64,000 nt of DNA from NCBI GenBank assembly GCA_045804965.1, contig JBJMMD010000022.1:186001-250000 (forward strand), given 5' to 3'. The DNA comes from CAVTUU01 sp045804965. GTDB lineage: Bacteria > Chloroflexota > Chloroflexia > Thermomicrobiales > UBA6265. The notes under the pieces are model-generated. The model was not told the DNA's origin, did no database searches, and saw nothing but the letters and a program-made list of their open reading frames with translations. The translations under genes were made by a program, and so were the position numbers. How positions within the stretch are numbered: position 1 is the first letter of the stretch; each line of letters starts with the position of its first letter. Of the stretch, positions 41,873 to 50,323 are shown piece by piece.

Positions 41873-44116
41873 CTAAAGCTCCGGGTCGAGCGCTTTCATG
41901 CGCTCGGCGACCAATTCGGCGATGTGTTTGACCTGGAGTGCGCGGCCCCCTGCGTCGCAGCCGCCACGGAGGTGCAGAATGCATCCTTGGTTGTCGGTGA
42001 CGACGACGAGCGCGCCGGTGGCCTGGGCGTTGTCAAGCTTGCGATTCAGGAGGCGGGCGGAGACTTCCGGATAATCGAATCCGAACGAGCCGCCGAAGCC
42101 GCAGCAGACCCGGTTGTCCTCCAGTTCGCGCACGTCGTAGCCAAGGACGTCGCGGAGAATGCGGCGCGGCTCGTCGTGTAACTCGAGCGCATTCAATCCC
42201 TGACAGGAATCGTGGTAGGTCACAACGGGACGCTCGGGGCCGGCCAGACTCCCGGCTGAAAGCTGGGCGACGTCCGTAAGGAAGGTCGTGAAATCCATGA
42301 CACGGCCGGCGAGTTTGGCGGCGCGCGCTAGCCAAGCCGGCTCGTCGCGGAAGAGATGCAGATAGTCTTGAGCGAGGGTGGCAACACAGCTCGCGCTGCC
42401 CGAGACGATGATCTCGGCGTGCGTCTGCTCGAGCGCAGTGGTCGTTTGCTTGGCCATCTTGCGAGCGTGTGTGTCGTCGCCCGAGTTGTTCGCGGGCAGA
42501 CCGCAGCAGTTCAATCCCTTGGGATACATGACCTGGACGCCGAGCCCGCGCAACGTCGTGATGATCGCCTCGCCTTGCTCGGGATAGAGGCGGTCAGTGA
42601 GGCAGCCGGGGAAAAGTGCGACGGTTTTGCCGGCGGCGGCGTTGGCGACGATGGGGCGACGAATCGACGTCACTTCGGCGGTCGGAATGCGGTCGCGGAG
42701 CGGTGGTCTCGCCAATGCCGGTAGGCTGCGCCACCGCGTCTGCTTGCGCAGAATGGGCACGCGGCGACCGCGGATGAACTTCCCGCCGCGTGTCGCTGGC
42801 AATTGGGCGATGCCATCGACGCGGGAAACGAGATCGAACGCGCGCAGATTGGCGTAGACCTTGAGCACGGCCCGCTTCGCCACCGGCAGGCCCTTTTCTT
42901 TCACGACCATCTTGCGCACGTCGATGATCTGGCGGGGTAGGGGAATACCGACCGGGCAGACGGTTTCACAGGCGTTGCACGAGAGGCAGAGGCTCTGCGG
43001 TTTGGCAATGGCGTCGAGCCCGTGATGGAATGGGGTGACGACGAGACCGATCGCGCCCGTGTAAATGTGGCCGAAAACGTGACCGCCGAGCTCGCTATAG
43101 GGCGGACAAACGTTCGAGCACGCGCCGCAGCGGATGCAATGCAGTGCCTCGCGGAACTCCGGCAACGCCGCCATGGCTCGTCGACCGTTGTCGACGAGCA
43201 CGATGTGCATCTCATGGCCCGGCGTTGGCCCGGTGATGAACGTGGTGTAGACGGTCATACGCTGACCGGTCGCGCTTCTGGCTAGGATGCGCATTTGAGT
43301 TACGGCATCATCGTATGTGGGTATCAGCTTCTCGATGCCGGCGAGGACGACGTGGACCGGCGGCACGGACGAGGCGAGGCGGCCGTTGCCTTCGTTGGTG
43401 ACCATCATCACGGTGCCGGTTTCGGCGATCAGCGCATTGGCGCCGGTCATGCCCATCCCGGCCGTGAAGAAGACCGGGCGGATTTCGTCGCGGGCGGTGT
43501 GGACTTGTTCGGGGATGTCATCGAGCGAAACCTGCTTGCTGAGCTTTCGGTTGAACAGCTCGCCCACATCCTGGCGGCCCATGTGCAAGGCGGGTCCGAC
43601 AATGTGGCTTGGCCGCTCGCCCGCGAGCTGGACGATCCACTCGCCTAAATCGGTTTCGACTGTTTCGATGCCGTGGTCGTGGAGGCGATGGTTGAGATCG
43701 ATCTCCTCGCTGACCATCGACTTCGATTTCGCGATCGCGGTAACACCGTGCTGGTTGGCGATCTCGAGCACGATTTGGTTCGCCTGATCGGCGTCGACGG
43801 CGAAATGGACATGTGCGCCGGCCCGTTCGGCGGCCACTTGGAACTGCTTCAAATAGGTATCGAAATCGTCCTGCACCTGCGACTTCGCGGTTTTGAGCGA
43901 AGCGCGAAGACGTGCGAACTCGATTTCCTCGAAACTGGCGTCGCGGTTGACCCGCCAGCCTTTTTGGTAGCGCGTGATATTTCCGGCCAGGCGCTTGTTG
44001 TGGAGCGCGCGATCGTATCGCTCGGCGAAGCTTCCCGGGACGTGGCCATGCCCACTCTCAGGGTGGGTTTCGAGGGCTTCGGAGGTTGCTTCGACTGCCT
44101 CAGTTGAGGATGCCAC
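41873..44116 (-). CDS. Fused LutB-LutA type L-lactate oxidation iron-sulfur protein
   Basis: A 747-residue fusion. Residues 1-about 320 are the LUD domain of LutB. Two ferredoxin-type motifs follow, 'CIRCGACSNVCPPYSELGG' and 'CLSCNACETVCPVGIPLP'. After a linker, residues about 500-747 are a LutA-like unit with two CCG domains ('CCGLPANNSGD', 'RVCCGFGGSFGFDYPE', 'CQGLNALELHDEPRRIL'). In Bacillus, LutA, LutB and LutC are separate and together oxidise lactate to pyruvate. Here A and B are one chain, and LutC is encoded just upstream. GTG start at 44116. Iron-sulfur motifs are all intact. Confidence 0.9.
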   Translation of the reverse strand: MASSTEAVEATSEALETHPESGHGHVPGSFAERYDRALHNKRLAGNITRYQKGWRVNRDASFEEIEFARLRASLKTAKSQVQDDFDTYLKQFQVAAERAGAHVHFAVDADQANQIVLEIANQHGVTAIAKSKSMVSEEIDLNHRLHDHGIETVETDLGEWIVQLAGERPSHIVGPALHMGRQDVGELFNRKLSKQVSLDDIPEQVHTARDEIRPVFFTAGMGMTGANALIAETGTVMMVTNEGNGRLASSVPPVHVVLAGIEKLIPTYDDAVTQMRILARSATGQRMTVYTTFITGPTPGHEMHIVLVDNGRRAMAALPEFREALHCIRCGACSNVCPPYSELGGHVFGHIYTGAIGLVVTPFHHGLDAIAKPQSLCLSCNACETVCPVGIPLPRQIIDVRKMVVKEKGLPVAKRAVLKVYANLRAFDLVSRVDGIAQLPATRGGKFIRGRRVPILRKQTRWRSLPALARPPLRDRIPTAEVTSIRRPIVANAAAGKTVALFPGCLTDRLYPEQGEAIITTLRGLGVQVMYPKGLNCCGLPANNSGDDTHARKMAKQTTTALEQTHAEIIVSGSASCVATLAQDYLHLFRDEPAWLARAAKLAGRVMDFTTFLTDVAQLSAGSLAGPERPVVTYHDSCQGLNALELHDEPRRILRDVLGYDVRELEDNRVCCGFGGSFGFDYPEVSARLLNRKLDNAQATGALVVVTDNQGCILHLRGGCDAGGRALQVKHIAELVAERMKALDPEL

Positions 44117-44304
44117 GCCACGATTCCCTTTCGCAGTTACTGGCCCTTAGCCGTACCGACCGTTTAGCGGCACACCGCGTGTGCCCCGTGGCCAAGTCGC
44201 CGGCCTCTATCTGGCAATCGATTCGCCAAGTCCAAGGACGCAAGCCTCGTGCGCCTCCAGATCCCGTGCCGTCTCAGCATCTTGCTGGAGTATCTCCCCG
44301 CCGC

Positions 44305-44877
44305 CTAGGTCAGATTATCGACGAAGAGGACCCAGACGCGGGCTGGCCCTTGCACGCCGATTGTCAGCGACAGTTCGATGTCAGCGGTCCGGCTCGGTCC
44401 GGTTACGAGCGTGGCATAGCCGCCGTGTGGCCGAACCGCGATTTCTCGCAGTACGGTCGCTGCCTCTTCCAACGAGGGTACGAGATCGGCGGTCCGGCAG
44501 ATGACGACATGAGCGAGACTGAGCAGGCCAACTGCTCGCGCGGAAAGCGATTCCTCGGCGAGCAGGACCGACCCGGTTTCCGCGACAGCCAGCTTCGCGA
44601 TGCTGACCCCAAGGGGCGCATCCTTCGCGGCCTGGGGATCGGCAGGCGCAAACCAAGGAATATCGGCAACGTCGAGTGCGGAGATGAGGTCTGGCGCCGC
44701 CGCGACCACCTCGGACGAGACTGCCGCTGTCGGGGCTGCGAGCTCGGCGCGAAGGTTGGCGATCCAGGTCGCGGCGTCATCGCAGCGTGCAATCCGACTG
44801 ACTTGGACCCCAACGGGTTCGGCCCGACCGGTGAACGTTGCAAGAAGCGCATCGAATTTCGTTTCGGTGGTGGTCAT
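44305..44877 (-). CDS. LutC-like LUD domain protein
   Basis: A 190-residue LUD-domain protein (LutC/YkgG). 'GVSIAKLAVAETGSVLLAEE', 'GLLSLAHVVICRTADLVPSL' and 'TGPSRTADIELSLTIGVQGP' are family signatures. It would form the lactate-oxidising complex with the LutB-LutA fusion encoded 188 bases downstream. A double hairpin lies just upstream of its start, so it probably has its own promoter or depends on readthrough from the sugar-acid operon. Confidence 0.88.
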   Translation of the reverse strand: MTTTETKFDALLATFTGRAEPVGVQVSRIARCDDAATWIANLRAELAAPTAAVSSEVVAAAPDLISALDVADIPWFAPADPQAAKDAPLGVSIAKLAVAETGSVLLAEESLSARAVGLLSLAHVVICRTADLVPSLEEAATVLREIAVRPHGGYATLVTGPSRTADIELSLTIGVQGPARVWVLFVDNLT

Positions 44878-44893
44878 TGCCTGAACTCGATGA

Positions 44894-44934
44894 GCGGCCT
44901 ACGGCCGCTGCGCGGGGTCTTCTAGCCCCGCGCA
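44894..44934 (-). terminator. Double hairpin at the end of the sugar-acid operon
   Basis: GCGGCC-TAC-GGCCGC (44894-44908) next to TGCGCGGGG-TCTTCTAG-CCCCGCGCA (44909-44934). It lies 13 bases after the stop of the last operon gene (44948) and 16 bases before LutC. Confidence 0.65.
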
Positions 44935-44947
44935 CGCGGCGCTCAGT

Positions 44948-46546
44948 CTACAAAATCGCTCCAAGAATCCACGGATTGAATTCCTCTTGACCAACCCCGG
45001 CCGTTTCGCTCTTCGTCTGGTCGCCCGACGCGACGGCGAGGATACGCTCGAAGATCTCTTCGCCCAGTTCGTCGAGACTGACGCCGTCGAGGACTTTGCC
45101 GGCGTTGATGTCCATGTCCGGCTCCTGCCGGGCATACAGCTCATTGTTCGTCGCGATCTTGATGCTTGGCGCGGGCTTGAACCCAAAGGCCGAGCCCCGG
45201 CCGGTCGTGAAAGTGACGATATTGCAGCCGCCCGCCACCTGACCGGTCACGGCCACCGGGTCGTACCCCGGCGTGTCCATATGCACGAATCCGCGCGCGG
45301 TGACCTTCTCGCCATAGCCGACGACTTGATTCATCGGCGACGAGCCCGCTTTCGCGATGGCGCCGAGCGACTTCTCGTAAATCGTGGTCAGACCGCCGAG
45401 CTTGTTGCCGGGGGCGGGATTGTTGTCGATGGTGCCACCGAAGTAGGCGGTGTAGTCCTCCCACCAGTGGATCAAGTCGACCAGCTTCTCGCCGACCGCG
45501 CGGTCCTGGGCGCGGCGCGTGAGCAGGTGTTCGCCACCGTACACCTCAGTCGTTTCGCCGAGCACGACCGTGCCGCCCTGTTTGACCACCAGGTCGGCGG
45601 CTTTGCCAAGCCCGGGATTCGCGGTCACGCCTGACCAGCCGTCTGACCCACCGCACTGAAGCGCGACGACCAGCTCGGAGGCGGGAACCGGCTCGCGAGT
45701 GGCCTTGTTCGCTTCTGGCAGCAACGCCTTGACGGCTTCGATTCCGCGCTCGACGGTTTTGAGGAAACCGCCGTCCTGCTGAATCGTGATCACCAGCGGC
45801 TCGCCGTCCTGGTCGAGTCCGGTGTATTCGATCATGTCGGTCGGTTGGTTAACTTCGCAACCGAGGCTGAGGATGACATAGGCGGCGACGTTCGGATGAT
45901 TGACGATGCCCGCGAGGGTGCGCTGGAAGAGGTGCAAATCCTTCGAACCGATGTGAGCGCCGCAACCACCCTTGTGCGGCAATGCGATCACGCCATCGAC
46001 GTTCGGGTAGTCGTCGAGCGCGCCCGGTTGGCGAAAGTAATCGGCAACCCGAGCGGTCGCCGACGAGGAGCAATTGACGGAGGCGAGCACGGCGACATAG
46101 TTGCGGGTGCCAACCCGACCATCCTTCCGGCGGATCCCCATGAAGGTCCGTCGCTCGGACTCGGGAACGAGTTCGACCGGCTTGAACTCTGAGCAATAGC
46201 TGTAATCGAGCTCGAGCTCGCCGATCGAGAGGTTTTGGGTGTGGACATGTTGGCCGATCGTGATCGGCTGCGTCGCGAAACCGATGATCTGCCCATAGCG
46301 CCGGACCGGATCGCCTTCGGCGATGTCACGAAGCGCCACTTTGTGTCCGGGCGGAATCATCTGCGCAACTCGCACGTCGCGGCCGTCGGCCAGGCGCAGA
46401 ATCGTGCCCGGTAAGAGTGGTTGCTTCGCGATCGCGACCGCGTCTTCCTTATTCAGCAGAACCGCGACATCGTTGAATTGAACCGGACCTTTCGGTCCGC
46501 TCTTGAGCAGAGTCACCGCGCTGCCCTGCGTTGCTCCGGTGGACAT
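44948..46546 (-). CDS. UxaA family dehydratase (altronate/fuconate dehydratase-like), paralogue 1
   Basis: A 532-residue sugar-acid dehydratase. The N-terminal SAF domain contains 'GHKVALRDIAEGDPVRRYGQ' and the metal-binding 'GQHVHTQNL'. The catalytic part has 'GRVGTRNYVAVLASVNCSSS', 'HKGGCGAHIG' and 'FTTGRGSAFGFKPAPSIKIA'. It would turn a hexonate or deoxy-aldonate into its 2-keto-3-deoxy acid. A very strong ribosome site (AAAGGAGGGG) precedes ATG 46546. It is last in the operon with an SDR, RraA-like protein and a second UxaA; two UxaA proteins may act as partners, as split UxaA genes do in Campylobacter fucose loci. Confidence 0.9.
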   Translation of the reverse strand: MSTGATQGSAVTLLKSGPKGPVQFNDVAVLLNKEDAVAIAKQPLLPGTILRLADGRDVRVAQMIPPGHKVALRDIAEGDPVRRYGQIIGFATQPITIGQHVHTQNLSIGELELDYSYCSEFKPVELVPESERRTFMGIRRKDGRVGTRNYVAVLASVNCSSSATARVADYFRQPGALDDYPNVDGVIALPHKGGCGAHIGSKDLHLFQRTLAGIVNHPNVAAYVILSLGCEVNQPTDMIEYTGLDQDGEPLVITIQQDGGFLKTVERGIEAVKALLPEANKATREPVPASELVVALQCGGSDGWSGVTANPGLGKAADLVVKQGGTVVLGETTEVYGGEHLLTRRAQDRAVGEKLVDLIHWWEDYTAYFGGTIDNNPAPGNKLGGLTTIYEKSLGAIAKAGSSPMNQVVGYGEKVTARGFVHMDTPGYDPVAVTGQVAGGCNIVTFTTGRGSAFGFKPAPSIKIATNNELYARQEPDMDINAGKVLDGVSLDELGEEIFERILAVASGDQTKSETAGVGQEEFNPWILGAIL

Positions 46547-46573
46547 TTCCCCTCCTTTGCCGGGGTATAAGTG

Positions 46574-47341
46574 CTAACGGGCGGTCAGGCCGCCGTCGAT
46601 GACCATGTTCGCGCCGGTGACGTATGCGGCCTCGTCCGAAACAAGGTAGAGCGCGAGCGGCGCGATCTCGTCGGGACGGCCCATGCGGCCGAGCGGCTGG
46701 CGGGCGTGAAGTTGCTTCCGGGTTTCTTCGACCTCTCCAGCGTGGAAGCGCTGGAGGTAAGACTCGACAAATGGCGATTCAACAGTTCCGGGACTGATCG
46801 AGTTACACCGGATGCCTTGATCAACATAATCCATCGCAGTCGATTGTGTCATGGAAATGACAGCGCCTTTGGTCGCGCAATAGGCAAATCGGCGATTGAC
46901 GGCCACCATACCCGCCACGGAACCGAGATTGACGATGCTTCCGCCCTTCGGTTCCTGGGCCAGCATCTGGCTCACCGCAACCTTCGTGCAGTTGTAAACG
47001 CCTTTGATATTGACGGCGATCAGGCGGTCAAAGTCTTCCGCGCCGGTCTCGACGACATTGCCCACATGCCCGATGCCGGCGTTGTTGACGAGGATGTCCA
47101 ACCGTCCATGGCGCGATACGATTTCGTTAACAGCTTTGTTCGCGGATTCCTGCGAGGCAACATCGAGATTCAGCGCAAACGCTTGACTGCCCAGTTCGCC
47201 GGCGACCTGGTTCGCGCCCTCAGCGTTGATGTCCGCGACCGCGACAATCGCCCCCTGCTTGGCGAATAGGAGCGCAATCTCCCGACCAATCCCCGAACCC
47301 GCGCCGGTGATCAGCGCGGACTTCCCATCCAACCGAAACAC
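46574..47341 (-). CDS. SDR family oxidoreductase (2-keto-3-deoxy sugar acid dehydrogenase-like)
   Basis: A 255-residue classical short-chain dehydrogenase. It has the NAD(P) loop 'TGAGSGIG', 'NNAGIG', catalytic Ser in 'LGSVAGM', 'YCATK' (Tyr-Lys), 'IRCNSISPGTVESPFV' and a C-terminal 'GANMVIDGGLTAR'. Asp in 'AVADINAEG' favours NAD+. The GTG start at 47341 has GGGAG upstream. The pattern fits 2-keto-3-deoxy-L-fuconate or related dehydrogenases, the step before diketo-acid cleavage in the oxidative fucose route. Substrate is inferred from neighbours. Confidence 0.88.
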   Translation of the reverse strand: MFRLDGKSALITGAGSGIGREIALLFAKQGAIVAVADINAEGANQVAGELGSQAFALNLDVASQESANKAVNEIVSRHGRLDILVNNAGIGHVGNVVETGAEDFDRLIAVNIKGVYNCTKVAVSQMLAQEPKGGSIVNLGSVAGMVAVNRRFAYCATKGAVISMTQSTAMDYVDQGIRCNSISPGTVESPFVESYLQRFHAGEVEETRKQLHARQPLGRMGRPDEIAPLALYLVSDEAAYVTGANMVIDGGLTAR

Positions 47342-47397
47342 CTGTACTCCCTTCGACCCTTCTTCGGCGGCCCAAAGACCGTCGCTGTCTATTTGTA

Positions 47398-47416
47398 GGG
47401 GCGCACCCCGCGCCCC
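47398..47416. repeat. GGGGCGC palindromic repeat, copy B
   Basis: GGGGCGC-ACCCC-GCGCCCC inside the operon, between the RraA-like gene and the SDR gene. Preceded by TTGTA. Same family as 41804 and 55107. Confidence 0.65.
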
Positions 47417-47433
47417 TGCGGTGTCCGCCGCAT

Positions 47434-48129
47434 TTAAAGAACCTTGTATTTCTGCCACACCTCGCTCAAGAGCAAGCCCGCGCGGAGATCGTCCCGGCAG
47501 CGGTCCTCCTTGGCGACCTTCTCGAATGCGCCGACAATGACTTGATCGGCGATTTGCTGGGGAATGACGACGATCCCGTCGATTTCCGCGAACACGATGT
47601 CGCCTGGGTTGATGAGGACGCCGCCACACTTTACGGCATAGCCGTAATTGATAGCGGTCGCGCGCCCCCAACTGTCGAGCGGACTGGCGCCGGTTGAATA
47701 CACAGGATAGCCGAGATCGAGCACTTGCCGAGTATCGCGGTGGTAGCCATCGATCACCGTGCCGCGGGCGCCGCGCGCCATCGCCGCGTTAGAGAACAAT
47801 TCGCCCCAGTAGGCGGGACCGTCGAGGCCGCCTGTTGCCAGCACGGCCACTTCTCCGGGTTGCAAACCGTCGATCGCCGCAATCAGCGTTGTGTAAGGAC
47901 TGGGCAGCACTTCGTATTGGGGCGCGAACATGACCGTCGCGGCGCTGCCGACCAGGACATCACGCGTGTTCTTGTTCACCGGCTGAATCGATGCGCGCAT
48001 CACCTGATCGCGATAACCGAGGCTGTCGAGGATGTCGGAAATGACCGCGACGTAGAGTTCCTGCGCCATCCGGTCGAAGAGCGCGATGCGGTCTGCTGTC
48101 GATTCAAAACCTGCGGTTTCCGTCGTCAC
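47434..48129 (-). CDS. RraA-like (HMG/CHA aldolase superfamily) protein
   Basis: A 231-residue protein of the RraA/4-hydroxy-4-methyl-2-oxoglutarate aldolase fold. 'VAVISDILDSLGYRDQVM', 'VAVLATGGLDGPAYWGEL', 'GTVIDGYHRDT' and 'VKCGGVLINPGDIVFAEIDG' are the family's substrate and metal regions. In sugar-acid operons such proteins may cleave keto-acids or decarboxylate oxaloacetate. The RNase E inhibitor role of E. coli RraA is unlikely here. GTG start with AAGGGGG upstream; nine bases after UxaA paralogue 2. Confidence 0.85.
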   Translation of the reverse strand: MTTETAGFESTADRIALFDRMAQELYVAVISDILDSLGYRDQVMRASIQPVNKNTRDVLVGSAATVMFAPQYEVLPSPYTTLIAAIDGLQPGEVAVLATGGLDGPAYWGELFSNAAMARGARGTVIDGYHRDTRQVLDLGYPVYSTGASPLDSWGRATAINYGYAVKCGGVLINPGDIVFAEIDGIVVIPQQIADQVIVGAFEKVAKEDRCRDDLRAGLLLSEVWQKYKVL

Positions 48130-48138
48130 TATTCCCCC

Positions 48139-49716
48139 TTAAATATGGAACTCGAAATGACCGAGCTCTTCGTTCTTGGTCTGCATTCCCTGCGCCGTTT
48201 CCCTGATGCGGGCGAAAATCTCTTCTCCAACATCGGCGAGCGTTCGCTCACCGGTGATGATCGCCCCGGCATTGACGTCCATGTTCTCGCTCATCCGGGC
48301 GTAGGTTTGCGGGTTACCGCAGACCTTGATCACCGGCACGATCCCAGAGCCGGTGACCGTGCCCCGTCCGGTCGTGAAGACAACCAGGTGGGCTCCGCAC
48401 GCGGCAAGTTCGGTCACTCCGTTCGGGTCGCTGATCGAACCGCCTCCGGTCCAACCTTCTTGCCGGACGTAATAGGGCGCGAGGAGATGGAGTCCGGGCC
48501 GGCGCGGCTGTTCCCATTCGCCGCCGTGCAGCACGCCGACAATGGGTGTCGTGCCCGCTTTGCAGACCGCGCCGAGGGATTTTTCCTCGATGGTGGTCAG
48601 TCCACCCTCGATGTTGCCGGCGCTGATTGCACGCTGACCGGTGCGAGCGCCCCACTCCCGAGCAAGCCGAATCGCCACCAGGATATCGCCACCCACCTCG
48701 GCGGTTGCCGCCTGCTCGACAAGCGCGCTTTCGCAGCCGAGGAGCTCGTTCGTCTCTTCGAAGATGACCGTGCCCCCGGCCGTGATGACCTTGTCTGCCG
48801 CGTAGCCGAGGGCGGGATTCGCGGCGATGCCGGAGGTCGTGTCCGAGCCGCCGCACTCGACGCCGACGATCAAGTCGTGCAGGACGAGTGGTTTCCGCTC
48901 GACCGGCAACGCCTGCAGGGCGCGCGCCTTTTCAACGCCGGCGGCGATTGCCGCGCGTGTACCACCGGCGGCTTGGATCGAGACGAGCTCGACCGGTTTG
49001 CCGGTGGCGCGGATTTGCTCGGCGATGTCCGGGGCGTCCGAGCACTCGCAGCCGAGCGACATGACAAGGACCGCGCCAACGTTGGGGTTGGCGGCGAGAC
49101 GCAGCATCTTTTGCTGCGCGCCGGGATTGGTCAAGCAATCGCGCCAGCCCGCGACCACCGCGTCCTCGAGTTGATAGGCGATCCGGCGCGAGACCTCTTC
49201 GGCGCAAACGACGGTGAAGAGCACAAGCAGCCGGTTGCGAATACCGATTTGCCCGTCCGCCCGCGCAAAGCCGAGAAATATATCCTCGCCATTCCGAGCG
49301 CCAACACTGTCATTCCGAGCTGGTCGAGGAACCTGTCCTGTCCGCCCCGCATGTGTTGGAAGGGACAAATCTCTCGCCTTCTCTCGGGATAACGACGAAA
49401 TTGCTTCATCGGTTGGAACCACATCCGTTTCACGGCTCAGGCTGATCACGTTGTGGACGTGGACATGCTCGCCGATGGCAATATCCGCCGTTGCCCGGCC
49501 GATCGCACGCCCGTGCTTGATCACGAGGTCTCCGCGTGGAATTGGTTGCAGGGCCACCTTGTGGCCCAATCGAATCTCTTGCCCCAGCCCTAACGGAGGT
49601 AGCTGACCCGACGGCCCGGCGACGTGCACATCGATACCTGAGGCCAATTCGTGCAAGGCGGTGGCGACGTTGTCGCCATCGGCCACGACAATCATGTCGA
49701 CGACCTGAGCGTTCAT
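48139..49716 (-). CDS. UxaA family dehydratase, paralogue 2, with in-frame repeat insertion
   Basis: A 525-residue UxaA-type dehydratase with SAF domain ('LGHKVALQPIPRGDLVIKHG', 'GEHVHVHN') and catalytic part ('GQIGIRNRLLVLFTVVCAEE', 'GVECGGSDTTSGIAANPALG', 'FTTGRGTVTGSGIVPVIKVC'). Compared with paralogue 1, the linker between the two parts carries about 40 extra residues including 'SREKARDLSLPTHAGRTG'. These are encoded by a dispersed-type DNA repeat (49283-49402) that keeps the frame. The start overlaps the RbsD-like stop (ATGA). The catalytic cores look intact, so the enzyme may still work. Confidence 0.88.
   Translation of the reverse strand: MNAQVVDMIVVADGDNVATALHELASGIDVHVAGPSGQLPPLGLGQEIRLGHKVALQPIPRGDLVIKHGRAIGRATADIAIGEHVHVHNVISLSRETDVVPTDEAISSLSREKARDLSLPTHAGRTGQVPRPARNDSVGARNGEDIFLGFARADGQIGIRNRLLVLFTVVCAEEVSRRIAYQLEDAVVAGWRDCLTNPGAQQKMLRLAANPNVGAVLVMSLGCECSDAPDIAEQIRATGKPVELVSIQAAGGTRAAIAAGVEKARALQALPVERKPLVLHDLIVGVECGGSDTTSGIAANPALGYAADKVITAGGTVIFEETNELLGCESALVEQAATAEVGGDILVAIRLAREWGARTGQRAISAGNIEGGLTTIEEKSLGAVCKAGTTPIVGVLHGGEWEQPRRPGLHLLAPYYVRQEGWTGGGSISDPNGVTELAACGAHLVVFTTGRGTVTGSGIVPVIKVCGNPQTYARMSENMDVNAGAIITGERTLADVGEEIFARIRETAQGMQTKNEELGHFEFHI
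49283..49402. repeat. Dispersed-type repeat inserted in frame within UxaA paralogue 2
   Basis: The + strand shows two CATTCCGAGC-type motifs about 20 bases apart (49290 and 49310), followed by 'GGTCGAGGAACCTGTCC' and 'GGGACAAATCTCTCG'. This is the look of an intergenic 'CATTCCGAG...GAGGAATCT' repeat common in such genomes. Boundaries are approximate, set by comparing the two UxaA proteins. Confidence 0.55.
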
Positions 49717-50099
49717 CCTGACACCACGATGATGTTGGCATACGGGCAGGTGTCCCCGGTCCGCACCGTCGCTTTGCCCGATTGCGAGAGTCGCTTCAAT
49801 GCGACGTGCGTGATCGCTTCGAGCTTCTCGATACCGACGATTGTCTTCAGGTCTTCGACCCGCCCCGGGCTGATTTCTTGCATTTCCTGAGTGACGACGA
49901 CACGGTCGATGTGGTACTCCCCGGCGATCGCGGTGAGGACTTCAAGCACCGTTGGAATGTCGTCGACGAGTGCCAGGTCAATCCGCTCGGGTCCGTCCGG
50001 CACCGGAAATCCCCGGTCGCAAATCGTGAAGTAGTCGGTGTGCCCGGTCCGCGCCAAGAGTTGACAGAGCGCTGGATTGAGAATGCCGCCTTTCTTCAC
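49713..50099 (-). CDS. RbsD/FucU family sugar mutarotase
   Basis: A 128-residue protein that would interconvert sugar ring forms after uptake. 'KKGGILNPALCQLLARTGHT' carries the catalytic His of the family, and the C-terminal 'TGDTCPYANIIVVSG' holds the conserved Tyr-Ala-Asn. Length and 'ERIDLALVDDIPT' favour RbsD over FucU, but both act on pyranose anomers. GTG start overlaps the preceding stop (GTGA). It sits between the importer/regulator genes and the dehydratases. Confidence 0.88.
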   Translation of the reverse strand: MKKGGILNPALCQLLARTGHTDYFTICDRGFPVPDGPERIDLALVDDIPTVLEVLTAIAGEYHIDRVVVTQEMQEISPGRVEDLKTIVGIEKLEAITHVALKRLSQSGKATVRTGDTCPYANIIVVSG

Positions 50100-50323
50100 G
50101 CCTCGGCCCCTTTCTCATCCGGGAACGGGAGACCGCGCATGCCGTAGACGTGGCGTTTTTGATCCAGGGTGACGCGTTCCCGGAAGCTCGGGGCAGGTCG
50201 CTTGAAGTAGAGCGCGCCGTGACCGACGCCGGCGAGCTCCCAGCCCTGGCGGCCGAGCGCATTCAGGTCGTCTGCCTCCTGTTCCAACAGCACGAGGTAT
50301 TCCCACGCCTCGAGATAGGTCAT
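50096..50323 (-). CDS. Small DUF4177-like protein
   Basis: A 75-residue protein. 'WEYLVLLEQEADDLNALGRQ' then 'GWELAGVGHGALYFKRP' resembles the short DUF4177 fold, in which a WEY strand and a 'LN..G..GWEL' helix recur. It overlaps the regulator stop (ATGA) and the RbsD-like start (GTGA), so it is translated as part of the operon. Function is unknown. Confidence 0.7.
   Translation of the reverse strand: MTYLEAWEYLVLLEQEADDLNALGRQGWELAGVGHGALYFKRPAPSFRERVTLDQKRHVYGMRGLPFPDEKGAEA

Noticed and set aside
47725..49392. 555-residue open frame on the plus strand
   Set aside because: Antisense to the RraA-like and UxaA genes; composition (Arg, Asp, Gly, His) is that of a shadow frame.
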